Below are positions 1-8,427 of a stretch of 64,000 nucleotides of DNA, piece after piece. The position numbers and the translations under genes were made by a program. The stretch is from Dyadobacter frigoris (GTDB lineage: Bacteria; Bacteroidota; Bacteroidia; Cytophagales; Spirosomataceae). The notes under the pieces were generated by a model that saw nothing but the letters and a program-made list of their open reading frames with translations, had not been told where the DNA came from and did no database searches. Position 1 is the first letter of the stretch. Every line of letters begins with the position of its first letter. The stretch spans positions 248,001 to 312,000 of the forward strand of contig NZ_SZVO01000005.1 of the NCBI RefSeq assembly GCF_005280585.1, written 5' to 3'.

Positions 1-1094
1 ATCATCCTGAACTAACTTTTAAGCTTAATACGCTTACAAATGATGTGATCTGGGATCACAAACCGATCGCCGGAAAAATCTCGGGGCAAATTGGTATAAG
101 CACATTGTACCAATACAATTTAATGACTGGCAGACCGCTGATTCCAAATTTCAACCAATTTAATATCGGGATTTTCTGGATTGAAAGGTATGTAAAAAAC
201 GACTGGGAATTTGAAGCTGGCCTCCGTTATGATTACCGAACGCTGAGCACACACCGGATTCTAAGCCGCCAGAAAATTTCCAACCATTTCGATTTCCATA
301 ATGGATCCGGAACAGTTGGAGCTACCCGGAATTTTACTGAACATTTATCTGCCCGGCTAAATGCCGGGACTGCCTGGCGCACGCCAAATGTAAGCGAATT
401 ATTTAGCGACGGTGTGCATCACGGAGCCGCTGCTTTCGAAAAAGGTGATTCCACTTTGTATCCTGAAAAAGCTTTTAATTCTATTGCAAGTGTAAAATAT
501 GCAAGCGAAAAACTGACCATCGAAATCGGCGGGTATTTTAATTATATAAAAGATTTTATTTACCTGAAACCTCAGCCCGAACCTATTTTAACGGTCAGAG
601 GTGCTTTTCCCTATTTTAAATACACACAAACGGACGCTTCTTTTAAGGGAATTGATGTTTCCGCTGCGTGGCAGTTTGTCAAAAACATTACGGTTACCAG
701 CAAGCTAAGTTATCTGAAAGCCTACGATATCCGGAATGACAATTATCTGGTGATGATTCCTGCAAACCGATGGGACAACCAGTTGAAATATGAAATTCCT
801 TCGTTGTCAAACCTTCATAATGTCTTTTTTTCTGTGGAAAATCTTTGGGTGACCCGCCAGAAACGTGTGCCGCCAAACAGTGATTTTATTCCTCCGCCCG
901 CTGCGTATTCGCTTTGGAATATTCAGGCTGGAGGAACAATCCATTTATCAAATAAACAGAAGCTCGAAATTGGGCTTTCCGTTCAAAACTTATTCAATAC
1001 CGTTTACCGGGACTATATGAACCGCTTCCGGTATTATTCAGACGACATTGGCCGGAATGCTTCGCTTCGTCTGAAATGGAAATTCGGAGCCTGA
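1..1094 (+). CDS. TonB-dependent receptor, C-terminal part (5' end outside window)
   Basis: The reading frame is already open at base 3, so the gene starts upstream of the window; about 364 C-terminal residues are visible. They look like the second half of a 22-strand outer-membrane barrel: alternating amphipathic strands, the RTPNVSELF-type block common in TonB receptors, a NLFNTVYRDYMNRFRYY segment near the end and a short aromatic C-terminus. The plug and TonB box are not in the window, so the substrate cannot be read directly. A small lipoprotein follows after 41 bases on the same strand, and a Fur-family repressor and MerC-like protein lie next door, which suggests a metal (zinc or iron) uptake receptor. 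That substrate is inference. Confidence 0.9.
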   Translation, partial: HPELTFKLNTLTNDVIWDHKPIAGKISGQIGISTLYQYNLMTGRPLIPNFNQFNIGIFWIERYVKNDWEFEAGLRYDYRTLSTHRILSRQKISNHFDFHNGSGTVGATRNFTEHLSARLNAGTAWRTPNVSELFSDGVHHGAAAFEKGDSTLYPEKAFNSIASVKYASEKLTIEIGGYFNYIKDFIYLKPQPEPILTVRGAFPYFKYTQTDASFKGIDVSAAWQFVKNITVTSKLSYLKAYDIRNDNYLVMIPANRWDNQLKYEIPSLSNLHNVFFSVENLWVTRQKRVPPNSDFIPPPAAYSLWNIQAGGTIHLSNKQKLEIGLSVQNLFNTVYRDYMNRFRYYSDDIGRNASLRLKWKFGA

Positions 1095-1135
1095 AAGATC
1101 TTATCCTTTTTTTATTTAACAAAACAACAAATAAC

Positions 1136-1684
1136 ATGAATCGTAAATTAACCTGGATGTTACTTTTTGGAATAACTACATTATTCACCCAATGCAAAGA
1201 CTCGGGCGATGAGGTAGAAGCCGATGACGAAAATGAACTGATCACGTCTGTCACGCTGACATTTACGGAAGTGGGTACCGGAACTGTAACCACTTTTGCT
1301 TACAAAGATCCGGATGGAGATGGTGGAAATGCACCGACAAAATTTGATACCATTTCTTTGAAAGCGAACGTAAGTTATACGCTGACACCCGCATTTTTGG
1401 ACGAAAGCAAAACGCCGATTGACGATATCACAGCAGAAATTAAGGAAAAAGCATATGAACATTTATTGGTTTATACCCCTAATCCGACAACCTTGCTTAC
1501 TTATACTTATGGTGATAAGGATACAAATGGCTACCCGATCGGTTTAACCGGAACTGCAAAAGCAGGAGCGGCAGGTACCGGTATATTAAAAGTACAGCTT
1601 CGTCATCAGCCAAATGCTAAAAACGGTACCATCACGCCAGGCAGCGATGATGTAAACCTTGATTTTAATCTGAAAGTTAAATAG
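1136..1684 (+). CDS. small lipoprotein paired with a TonB-dependent receptor
   Basis: A 182-residue protein with an N-terminal hydrophobic stretch ending in a lipobox-like LFTQC at about residues 16-20, then an acidic linker and a beta-rich, Thr/Gly-rich domain. I chose the ATG at 1136 because the signal sequence starts there; the frame is open 20 codons further up but that overlaps the receptor gene. The 41-base gap to the receptor stop suggests co-transcription. I do not recognise a catalytic motif; by position it is probably a surface or periplasmic accessory of the receptor. The motif DPDGDGGN (about residues 55-62) is an acidic, Gly-rich loop that might bind a cation, which is speculation. 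Confidence 0.75.
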   Translation: MNRKLTWMLLFGITTLFTQCKDSGDEVEADDENELITSVTLTFTEVGTGTVTTFAYKDPDGDGGNAPTKFDTISLKANVSYTLTPAFLDESKTPIDDITAEIKEKAYEHLLVYTPNPTTLLTYTYGDKDTNGYPIGLTGTAKAGAAGTGILKVQLRHQPNAKNGTITPGSDDVNLDFNLKVK

Positions 1685-1697
1685 GTGGAAGTAATGA

Positions 1698-1733
1698 GAA
1701 AGGGAGACTGGTTTGTTACCTGGCTCCCTTTTT
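1698..1733. terminator. bidirectional terminator between lipoprotein gene and fur-family gene
   Basis: An imperfect hairpin with arms AAAGGGAG and CTCCCTTT, followed by a T-run on the plus strand and preceded by A-rich sequence. It sits in the 53-base gap between two convergent genes, as expected for a shared terminator. Confidence 0.7.
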
Positions 1734-1737
1734 ATAT

Positions 1738-2154
1738 TTATTCAGCCACACATTCAGGACAAGTTCCCTGAATCAGCAAGTTGAAACTCGCAGGCTGATA
1801 TCCCTGTGGCAAGGCAACATTCGGGATATGTAAATTTTCAAGACAATTTGTTTTACCACATATACTGCATTTAAAATGTATATGGTCATGCTGGTGTTTT
1901 TCTTCTGAACATTGATGTGAACAAAGTGCATAACGTAATCCTTCGTCATCCAAAACTTTATGGATAATACCTTTTTCCAAAAAAGTTTTTAACGTACGAT
2001 AAATCGTTACCCGGTCGTAGCTCTCTCCTAACGCCCCTTCCAGATCACCGTGTGAAAGCGCATTTTTCTTATTTATAAAAGCTGAAAGAACATCCTCACG
2101 GCACGTTGTCGTACGCAAATGATGCCCTTTTAGTGTTTCTCTTAACTGCTCCAT
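1738..2154 (-). CDS. Fur-family transcriptional repressor (Fur/Zur-like)
   Basis: A 138-residue protein with the Fur layout: N-terminal winged helix (RLTTCREDVLSAF-like start, then YDRVTIYRTLKTFLEKGII as the recognition helix region, residues 46-64), then a metal-binding dimerisation domain with HQHDHIHFKC, a CSIC pair (about 96-99) and a C-terminal CPEC pair. Two CxxC pairs form the structural zinc site seen in most Fur, Zur and PerR proteins. Which metal it senses cannot be read from sequence alone. The divergent MerC-like gene and the receptor/lipoprotein pair next to it are its likely targets. A TAnnTTTG -7 element lies 56 bases upstream. Confidence 0.88.
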   Translation of the reverse strand: MEQLRETLKGHHLRTTTCREDVLSAFINKKNALSHGDLEGALGESYDRVTIYRTLKTFLEKGIIHKVLDDEGLRYALCSHQCSEEKHQHDHIHFKCSICGKTNCLENLHIPNVALPQGYQPASFNLLIQGTCPECVAE

Positions 2155-2209
2155 TTTCTACCAATTTAATTTCTTTGCTGGTATTGGCTACCTTAAAAAC
2201 CTTTCCTGC

Positions 2210-2217
2210 CAAAGTTA
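2210..2217 (-). promoter_or_regulatory. putative -7 element for the Fur-family gene
   Basis: On the minus strand the sequence reads TAACTTTG, an exact match to the Bacteroidota -7 consensus TAnnTTTG, about 56 bases before the start codon. No good -33 TTG at the usual distance was found, so this is a weak call. Confidence 0.4.
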
Positions 2218-2292
2218 AGTTCGAAGTTCACGAAAATCATCATAATGACAAATTCTTTTCATTTTGTTCTAGAAATAATTAACAAAATATTA

Positions 2293-2333
2293 TGCAACAA
2301 CGTTGCATTTAATGTTATGAAGTTTTACTTTTG
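2293..2333 (+). promoter_or_regulatory. promoter with overlapping palindromic operator for the MerC-like gene
   Basis: A perfect inverted repeat TGCAACAACGTTGCA (2293-2307) contains a TTG at 2303-2305; 20 bases further on is TACTTTTG (2326-2333), an exact TAnnTTTG -7 element. Together these make a full Bacteroidota promoter, with the palindrome covering the -33 box. A repressor bound there would block sigma. The adjacent Fur-family protein is the obvious candidate, by inference. Confidence 0.7.
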
Positions 2334-2357
2334 TACCCTTATCGTTCAAAATCAGTA

Positions 2358-2747
2358 ATGACGCATTCACACAACAAGGCAGATTATATTGGAATAGTAG
2401 GCTCCGTTTTATGTATTATACATTGCATAGCCATGCCAGCTCTTGCGATGGGAACTGCATTTACGCATAAAAATCACACGCATATCGGGTATATTTCGCT
2501 TGATTATTTTTTTATTCTGGTCAACGGAATAGCCGTTTATTTCGCAACGAAAGATCATAAATCTATTTCGTTGAAAATTCTGCTTTGGGGAGCATTATTG
2601 ATTTTTGCTATTTCGCTTATTTTTGAAGGAAAGCATTATATATTCCATTGGCTGGGATATATCGGATCGATATTATTGATCACGGGTCATTTTATCAATC
2701 TTTATATTTGTCAGATTGCACCAAGAATTAAACTAAAAATGTCCTGA
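2358..2747 (+). CDS. MerC-domain inner-membrane protein
   Basis: A 129-residue, four-helix membrane protein. Residues about 10-30 form the first helix with the metal-site-like CIIHCIAMPAL (two Cys and a His), matching the MerC family in which paired cysteines in the first helix bind a metal ion. Further helices run to a short C-terminal tail. The ATG at 2358 gives a His-rich start (MTHSHNK). In Bacteroidota, MerC-like proteins are usually not part of mercury resistance operons; here there is no merA, merR or merP. The palindrome-covered promoter and the neighbouring Fur-family repressor point to metal homeostasis, possibly zinc. It faces away from the regulator gene. Confidence 0.75.
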   Translation: MTHSHNKADYIGIVGSVLCIIHCIAMPALAMGTAFTHKNHTHIGYISLDYFFILVNGIAVYFATKDHKSISLKILLWGALLIFAISLIFEGKHYIFHWLGYIGSILLITGHFINLYICQIAPRIKLKMS

Positions 2748-2748
2748 T

Positions 2749-4014
2749 CTATTTGTCGTACCGAACTTCAAAACGGCCAAGATCCGGACGGTTCGCACGA
2801 TGTCTTTCCAGCTCATAATCAAAAACGGCTTTTCCTAAGTCGCGCATAAAAGGCAGGCCGATTTCATCATAATCGTATTTATTGTCGTTGAAAATCTGAT
2901 CTTCGTTACAATAAATTACGGCCGTAAGCATAAATTCAATTCCTTTTTCAAAATCTGCGATGTAGGCGTTATCAAGCAAATATCCGTAAGCATCACCGCA
3001 TTTATTGAACAAACGAATATGCCTCGGCAAACGGGTTTTTGTTCCTCCAAATAATAAGAACTTGACGTAACCGTCGTAATAGTCATCGGTATAATTTGCC
3101 GGAAATTCCGTTTCAACCGGGAATTGTGACATATATTGATAAACAAAACGATAATCCTCTTTTGTCAAATTAAAGCGCTCTTTTACCGGCACACTTTCAG
3201 GAAAAAAAAGTGCTTTTAAAAGTTTGTGCTGATCTCCGAGTGCAAAATAGTTCTTCTCCGTAAAGTCAAACGGTTCGTTAACCAGCGTTCCATTTTTCAT
3301 ATACCCCTTCCCTCTTTTGATCGGTTCAGGAGAAATAAATTTTTGATCAGAATATTTCCCCGGCTGTTCATAAACCAGTTTTCCGTCTTTTTCAAAACGG
3401 ATTGGATTGGTATAACGATTATTTTCAGTGCCAATCGGAGATTCCAGTCGGTGGGATATTCTTACGTCCTTATACCCCTTGGCACGCATTGAATCGTTAA
3501 AATCTTTTTGCCCGATAAATTCATATAGCCTGTTAAAAGCATCATTGTCACTGGCCAGAAGTATTTTTTTTGCGTAATGCGCCACTGAAGGTAATTTATC
3601 CTCAGCGGTTGTATCCGATTTCACAGCAGTTTCTTCCGGACGATCTGTCCCGGTAAACATTGGAGTGTATTTATCTATTCCAAGCTTATTTACTTTTTCC
3701 AAAGCCAGCAATACCGCTGGAAGTTTCACGGTACTTGCCGGATAGAAATATTGCGAATTATTAACATGATAGCCATACGTTGTAAAATGTGGCTCGTTTC
3801 TATTATTCCGGTCAATTTTTGTGTACAAAATCTGAACCTCATATTTATCGGGATGATCCAAAACATTGGCCAGATGCGCTGAATGTTTTTTGAGCAGCTT
3901 TTCAAGAAATTGTCCATTATGAATCTGCGCCATAGATGGCAGGGCTGTCATGCTAATTAAAAAGCAGCTTAGTATTTTGGAAAAAGATAACCGGATAATA
4001 TCGTAACAAATCAT
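2749..4014 (-). CDS. exported serine hydrolase, class A beta-lactamase / DD-peptidase fold
   Basis: A 421-residue protein with an N-terminal signal sequence ending near PSMAQ (about residue 30). The penicillin-binding fold motifs are visible: an SxxK motif in ASTVKLP (about residues 93-99) and an SDN motif in LASDNDAF (about 152-159). These give the nucleophilic serine and its partners. It is longer than a typical class A beta-lactamase (about 290 residues), and a clear KTG motif is not obvious, so a peptidoglycan or peptide hydrolase of unknown substrate is more likely than antibiotic resistance. Its end lies one base past the end of the MerC-like gene (convergent). Confidence 0.75.
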   Translation of the reverse strand: MICYDIIRLSFSKILSCFLISMTALPSMAQIHNGQFLEKLLKKHSAHLANVLDHPDKYEVQILYTKIDRNNRNEPHFTTYGYHVNNSQYFYPASTVKLPAVLLALEKVNKLGIDKYTPMFTGTDRPEETAVKSDTTAEDKLPSVAHYAKKILLASDNDAFNRLYEFIGQKDFNDSMRAKGYKDVRISHRLESPIGTENNRYTNPIRFEKDGKLVYEQPGKYSDQKFISPEPIKRGKGYMKNGTLVNEPFDFTEKNYFALGDQHKLLKALFFPESVPVKERFNLTKEDYRFVYQYMSQFPVETEFPANYTDDYYDGYVKFLLFGGTKTRLPRHIRLFNKCGDAYGYLLDNAYIADFEKGIEFMLTAVIYCNEDQIFNDNKYDYDEIGLPFMRDLGKAVFDYELERHRANRPDLGRFEVRYDK

Positions 4015-4131
4015 AGTGTAATAGCAGGCACGTGGTCAACGAAGATACTATATTTTACTTTTTAAAGGACTAACGGAATTATATTTAACTACTTCCCGCC
4101 TTTACTAATCGAATATAAACAATGGCGACTA

Positions 4132-5850
4132 ATGGGAGAAAATAAATTACGCAGCCGCGGCTGGTTTGGAAAAGAAGGAAAAGACGGATTTATATACAGA
4201 GCATGGATGAAAAACCAGGGTTATCCGGCTGACGAATTTGAAGGACGCCCGGTAATTGGTATCTGTAATACATTTTCTGAATTGACACCCTGCAACGGCC
4301 ATTTCCGTGAACTTGCCGAATCGGTGAAAAGAGGTGTCTGGGAAGCAGGTGGATTTCCGCTCGAATTTCCGGTGATGTCGCTTGGGGAAACTTTGATAAA
4401 ACCTACGGCCATGTTATACAGAAATCTGGCTAGTATGGATGTTGAAGAATCGATTCGTGCTAATCCAATTGATGGTGTGGTCTTGCTTTGTGGTTGCGAT
4501 AAAACCACTCCTTCCCTGGTTATGGGTGCCGCAAGCGTGGACATTCCAACGATCGTTGTTTCCGGCGGACCGATGTTGACAGGTCGTTACCGTGGAAAAA
4601 CCATTGGCACCAGCGATGTATGGCGTTTCAGCGAAATGTACCGGAAAGGAGAAATTTCTCAGGAAGAACTGACAACAGCGGAAGCTTGTATGTGCCGCAG
4701 TCAGGGACACTGTGCGGTGATGGGAACAGCTTCAACCATGGCTTGTATGGTTGAATCCCTGGGTTTGACTTTACCAGAAAATGCTGCAATTCCAGCAGCT
4801 GATTCAAGAAGAAAAGTAATCGCGCATCTATCCGGTCGCCGTATTGTGCAAATGGTGAAAGACGATTTGCGCCTTTCTCAAATATTGACTAAAGACGCTT
4901 TTGAAAACGCAATTATGCTGAATGCTGCGATTGGCGGTTCAACTAATTTTGTAATCCACTTATTAGCAATTGCAGGACGTATTGGCGTTGATCTTGCTTT
5001 GGATGATTTCAATGCGCTTTGTGAAAAAATTCCACTTTTGTTAAATCTTCAACCTTCCGGCGGATATTTTATGGAAGATTTCTATTACGCTGGTGGATTG
5101 CCGGTTGTAATAAAAGAAATGCTTTCTCTTTTGCACCAAGATACCATTACTGCAAACGGAAAAACGATTGCAGAAAACTGCGCTTCGGCAGAATGTTTTG
5201 ATAATGAAGTGATCGGAACTTTGGATGAGCCGGTGAAGGATCTTACAGGATTGGCCGTAGTTCGTGGAAATCTGAGTATAAATGGAGCGGTTATAAAACC
5301 ATCCGCCTCATTGAAACCGGAGCTTATGCAGCACCGTGGAAAAGCAATCGTCTTCGAAGATATTGATGATTACAAAGCGAGGTTGGATGATCCAAATCTT
5401 GATGTGGATGAAAACAGCATTCTCGTGCTTAAAAATGTTGGCCCAAAAGGTTATCCTGGAATGCCGGAAGTTGGGAATATGTCTTTGCCAAAAAAACTTC
5501 TCGAAAAAGGTGTTATCGATATGGTACGTATCTCTGACGGAAGAATGAGCGGTACCGGTTTTGGAACTGTTGTTTTGCATATTTCTCCGGAAGCAGCCGT
5601 GGGTGGCGTATTGGCTTTGGTGCAGGATGGTGATTATATTGAACTGGATGTGGAAAACAGAAAGTTAAATCTGGAGGTATCTGATGAAGAACTGGAAAGA
5701 CGCCGTGCTTTATGGAAACCATTAGATATGGGTTATAACCGCGGATACGTTAATCTTCATATCAATCATGTAATGCAGGCACATGTTGGAGCTGATCTGG
5801 ACTTTTTGAGAGGTGGATCCGGGGATAAAGTAACGAGGGATTCGCATTGA
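4132..5850 (+). CDS. IlvD/Edd-family dehydratase, probably sugar-acid dehydratase
   Basis: A 572-residue enzyme of the IlvD/Edd family, which dehydrates 2,3-dihydroxy acids or aldonates with an Fe-S cluster and Mg2+. The cluster cysteines appear in ELTPCNGH (about residue 60), LLCGCDKT (about 128) and CMCRSQGHC (about 190-200); GGSTN (about 265-270) and the DGRMSG motif near residue 465 are also present. The form ACMCRSQGHC and the length fit the pentonate/hexonate (arabinonate, xylonate, fuconate) branch better than the amino-acid IlvD. No ilv or leu genes are near. The SDR downstream, beyond the RAYT insertion, could be the pathway dehydrogenase. Confidence 0.82.
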   Translation: MGENKLRSRGWFGKEGKDGFIYRAWMKNQGYPADEFEGRPVIGICNTFSELTPCNGHFRELAESVKRGVWEAGGFPLEFPVMSLGETLIKPTAMLYRNLASMDVEESIRANPIDGVVLLCGCDKTTPSLVMGAASVDIPTIVVSGGPMLTGRYRGKTIGTSDVWRFSEMYRKGEISQEELTTAEACMCRSQGHCAVMGTASTMACMVESLGLTLPENAAIPAADSRRKVIAHLSGRRIVQMVKDDLRLSQILTKDAFENAIMLNAAIGGSTNFVIHLLAIAGRIGVDLALDDFNALCEKIPLLLNLQPSGGYFMEDFYYAGGLPVVIKEMLSLLHQDTITANGKTIAENCASAECFDNEVIGTLDEPVKDLTGLAVVRGNLSINGAVIKPSASLKPELMQHRGKAIVFEDIDDYKARLDDPNLDVDENSILVLKNVGPKGYPGMPEVGNMSLPKKLLEKGVIDMVRISDGRMSGTGFGTVVLHISPEAAVGGVLALVQDGDYIELDVENRKLNLEVSDEELERRRALWKPLDMGYNRGYVNLHINHVMQAHVGADLDFLRGGSGDKVTRDSH

Positions 5851-5894
5851 TTCTTTGTTAATAGTGCGACGGTCAAATAATAATATTTTCCGAA

Positions 5895-5972
5895 TCTGAA
5901 ATAGTTTTAATTACCCGTCGGACGGCGGAAAAAGCCGTCCGACGGGTAATTAAAGTCTGAATGATTAACCAA
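5895..5972. repeat. REP palindrome, left flank of the RAYT gene
   Basis: Perfect 21-base arms at 5906-5926 and 5934-5954 around a 7-base loop; the core is CCGTCGGACGGC. The unit is preceded by GAAATAGTTTT and followed by AAAGTCTGAATGATTAACC. The same flanks recur to the right of the transposase gene, so both sides carry one repeat unit in the same orientation. Confidence 0.9.
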
Positions 5973-6056
5973 TTAAAAAAACTACATAACAAACTAAATC
6001 TGAGAGATTCACCCAATAATTAAAGCATTTCACAATTTGCCACACACTAACACTTC

Positions 6057-6623
6057 ATGGAATTCAAACCAAACACACTTTACCATGTGTACAACCGGGG
6101 CAACAACAAGCAAAAAATATTTTTCAACTATGGCAACTATCTGTTTTTCATTAAGAAAATAGAAAAGCATCTTTTGCCTCATTGCGACTTGTTAGCCTAT
6201 TGTCTCATGCCCAATCACTTTCATTTTTTAAATGAGCCAAAAGAAAAAACAGAAGAAAAGGAGATTAACAAAGCATTTCAAATCATGCTAAGCTCATATT
6301 CCCAAGCCATCAATAAACAACAAAACAGAACCGGTTCGTTATTTCAACAGCATACAAAAGCTAAGATGCTCGAAACAGAAAATCCTTTGTATGCTGAAAT
6401 TTGTTTTCATTACATTCATCAAAATCCGTCAAAAGCAGGTTTAGTGAAAGAAATTGAAAGGTGGGAATTTAGTTCGGTGAGGGAATATGCTTTGCTTGGA
6501 AATGAAAAGTTGTGTAATCAGGAGAAGGCTCATTTGTTACTTAATATTCCAAAGGATGGGAATGAGTTTTTGGAACTTTCCAGACAGGTGCTTTCTGAGG
6601 AAATGATTGAAAGGATATTTTGA
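6057..6623 (+). CDS. REP-associated tyrosine transposase (RAYT, TnpA_REP)
   Basis: A 188-residue Y1 HUH single-strand transposase of the IS200/IS605-like RAYT group. The start YHVYNRG, the metal-binding HUH motif in CLMPNHFHFL (about residues 56-65) and the helix FHYIHQNPSKAGLV (about 120-133), which in this family lies at the catalytic tyrosine region, are all present. RAYTs act on REP palindromes, and here palindromes flank the gene on both sides, about 80 bases upstream and 40 bases downstream. The gene looks intact. It lies between a dehydratase and an SDR that read in the same direction and may once have been adjacent. Confidence 0.9.
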   Translation: MEFKPNTLYHVYNRGNNKQKIFFNYGNYLFFIKKIEKHLLPHCDLLAYCLMPNHFHFLNEPKEKTEEKEINKAFQIMLSSYSQAINKQQNRTGSLFQQHTKAKMLETENPLYAEICFHYIHQNPSKAGLVKEIERWEFSSVREYALLGNEKLCNQEKAHLLLNIPKDGNEFLELSRQVLSEEMIERIF

Positions 6624-6651
6624 TGATATTGGAATGTGAATTTTTTCGTGC

Positions 6652-6797
6652 TGTGAAATAGTTTTCATTACCGGTCGGACGGTAAAAAAAACCGTCCGAC
6701 CGATGGCACATAGCACGATTTTGGAACGAGCGACCCGTCGGACGGCTTTTTTCGGCCGTCCGACGGGTAATGAAAAGTCTGAGTGATTAACCAAACC
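6652..6797. repeat. REP pair (BIME-like), right flank of the RAYT gene
   Basis: Two palindromes: CGGTCGGACGGT/ACCGTCCGACCG (6672-6683, 6691-6702) and ACCCGTCGGACGGC/GCCGTCCGACGGGT (6733-6746, 6755-6768). Outer arms TTTTCATTACC (6662-6672) and GGTAATGAAAA (6766-6776) enclose both. The left and right borders match those of the unit at 5895-5972, so this looks like one unit expanded into a double one. Confidence 0.88.
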
Positions 6798-6836
6798 AAT
6801 CCCCAGACAGAAAATAAACCAAACCTACTTAAAATT

Positions 6837-7625
6837 ATGAGTACCCAGATATTTAATAACCAGGTCGCCATTGTAACTGGCGCGGGACAAGGAATCGGAT
6901 TTGAGATTGCAAAACAATTATCATTAAAAGGAGCCGGCGTAATTTTAAACGACTTTGATGCAGATCTGGCTAAACAAGCCGCCAACATAATCCGGGGACT
7001 TGGCGGAGAGTGTATCGCTTTTGCAGGCGACGCTTCGCAATCTGATATCATTGACGGTATGGTTGCCGAAGCTGTCAGCTGTTTCGGACAATTAACCATT
7101 GCCGTAGCGAATGCCGGTATTACCCTTTTTGGTGACTTTTTTGATTATCCAAAAGAAAATCTTCAAAAGGTTTTGGAAGTCAATTTGATGGGATCTTTTT
7201 TATTGACTCAGGCTGCGGCCAGACAAATGAGATTACAAAAATCCGGCGGACGGGTTTTACTAATGTCATCTGTTGTCGGTCATCAATCGCACAAATTTCT
7301 GGGTGCCTATGCCATGACAAAAGCAGGGCTGGAAATGCTGGCAAAAAATCTGGTGCTGGAATTATCACCTTACGGAATCACGATCAACGCAGTGGCTCCC
7401 GGCGCAACTTTGACGGAAAGAACTTTGACAACTGATCCTACTTACCCGAAAATGTGGTCTGGAATTACACCTATGGGACGGCCTGCCATCTGCGAAGATA
7501 TTGCCAATGCAGCATTATTCCTGCTTTCTCCCTTTTCAGGACATATCACAGGGCAAAGTCTGATTGTGGATGGCGGCTGGACTTCAGTCAGTCCATTACC
7601 GGATTTAAGTAATATGGATGCGTAA
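6837..7625 (+). CDS. SDR-family oxidoreductase, probable sugar dehydrogenase
   Basis: A 262-residue classical short-chain dehydrogenase. Visible motifs are the nucleotide-binding TGAGQGIG near residue 14, NAGIT (about 90), the catalytic Ser in LLMSSVVG, YAMTK (Tyr and Lys, about 158-162) and the C-terminal GQSLIVDGGW. The ATG at 6837 places the Rossmann start at the usual distance; the frame upstream runs into the REP repeat. Its Rossmann dinucleotide partner could be NAD or NADP. The closest same-strand functional neighbour is the sugar-acid dehydratase, which suggests a non-phosphorylating sugar oxidation route. The substrate is not determined. Confidence 0.85.
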   Translation: MSTQIFNNQVAIVTGAGQGIGFEIAKQLSLKGAGVILNDFDADLAKQAANIIRGLGGECIAFAGDASQSDIIDGMVAEAVSCFGQLTIAVANAGITLFGDFFDYPKENLQKVLEVNLMGSFLLTQAAARQMRLQKSGGRVLLMSSVVGHQSHKFLGAYAMTKAGLEMLAKNLVLELSPYGITINAVAPGATLTERTLTTDPTYPKMWSGITPMGRPAICEDIANAALFLLSPFSGHITGQSLIVDGGWTSVSPLPDLSNMDA

Positions 7626-7637
7626 ACTCAGAGACAG

Positions 7638-8354
7638 TTATTCGCCTAACCCTTCTGCAAACAATTGAGCTTCCAGATCATCAATATTTCCCTCTTTGGA
7701 AATAAAAAGCTCTCTTGGTTTTGTAGAAGCGGCTGGCTTCACAGTCATAAACGTACGGTATTGTTCGTCGGTGATAATTCTCAACTGCATTGCTCTTTTC
7801 AAAACCATTGGAAATGGTACTTTGAAAAAATTGGCAATATCGGAAGCAAGGAAACCCGGAATTTTCGAAATATCGTCCCGGAAAAAACTTTCCACATCCT
7901 TATAAGGCAATAAAGCATCAAAGATCAGTTGTTCTGAACGATTTGCCAAAGAAGCAGGACTTGCATACATACTATGAAGACCAAGCGATACCGTTAATAA
8001 ATGGATATGATAATTTCGCTCGTTTATTTCCGAAGCAGCATTTACAAATACCCAGCCTTTTTGATGATACATACAGGCAAAACCTTTGAAAGTTGTATCA
8101 ATATTATGCAGCTGAGCAATTTTAATTCCTTCGGGATAAGGTAATTTATGGCCGATCTGATGTACGATATCCTGTGCGTAAGATACATCCGCAACTTCAC
8201 CGGCAGGTTCAATAACCCAGTCGCCGTTAACCAGTCCGTCAAAAAGATTATCAGTAAATTTCTGGCTTTCCACCTGTCCTAAATGCAAAATAATTCTATT
8301 TCCACGAACAGAGAAATCGAGTGGGAGCTGATTTTTTACTTGCTTTCTGGCCAT
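7638..8354 (-). CDS. uncharacterised protein resembling ImmA/IrrE but lacking HExxH
   Basis: A 238-residue soluble protein without signal or membrane segments. The middle third has the order of elements seen in ImmA/IrrE metallopeptidases: a KGWVFVNA strand, a helix where the HExxH motif would be (here YHIHLLTVSLGLH, residues about 131-143), then RSEQLIFDALLPY, like the second conserved helix, and a C-terminal helical region with FKVPFPMVLKRAMQL. The Glu of HExxH is missing, so it would not be an active protease. The family link is my own reading and is moderate at best. It lies upstream of gldD on the same strand, 73 bases before the gldD stop on the coordinate axis, so it is transcribed after gldD. 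Confidence 0.55.
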   Translation of the reverse strand: MARKQVKNQLPLDFSVRGNRIILHLGQVESQKFTDNLFDGLVNGDWVIEPAGEVADVSYAQDIVHQIGHKLPYPEGIKIAQLHNIDTTFKGFACMYHQKGWVFVNAASEINERNYHIHLLTVSLGLHSMYASPASLANRSEQLIFDALLPYKDVESFFRDDISKIPGFLASDIANFFKVPFPMVLKRAMQLRIITDEQYRTFMTVKPAASTKPRELFISKEGNIDDLEAQLFAEGLGE

Positions 8355-8382
8355 TTTTATGAAGAAGTGTTAATATTTATTT

Positions 8383-8390
8383 CAAAGATA
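8383..8390 (-). promoter_or_regulatory. putative -7 element
   Basis: On the minus strand TATCTTTG, an exact TAnnTTTG, 29 bases before the start of the gene ending at 7638. No clear -33 box was identified. Confidence 0.4.
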
Positions 8391-8427
8391 CATTCTTCCT
8401 GTATTCGCTACAAGATTAAAGATCACT

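Noticed and set aside
2358..2747. Mercury resistance operon
   Set aside because: Only a MerC-like gene, with no merA, merP or merR; a Fur-family neighbour suggests another metal.
2749..4014. Class A beta-lactamase resistance gene
   Set aside because: SxxK and SDN present but protein is much longer and a KTG box was not clear; not safe to call as a resistance gene.
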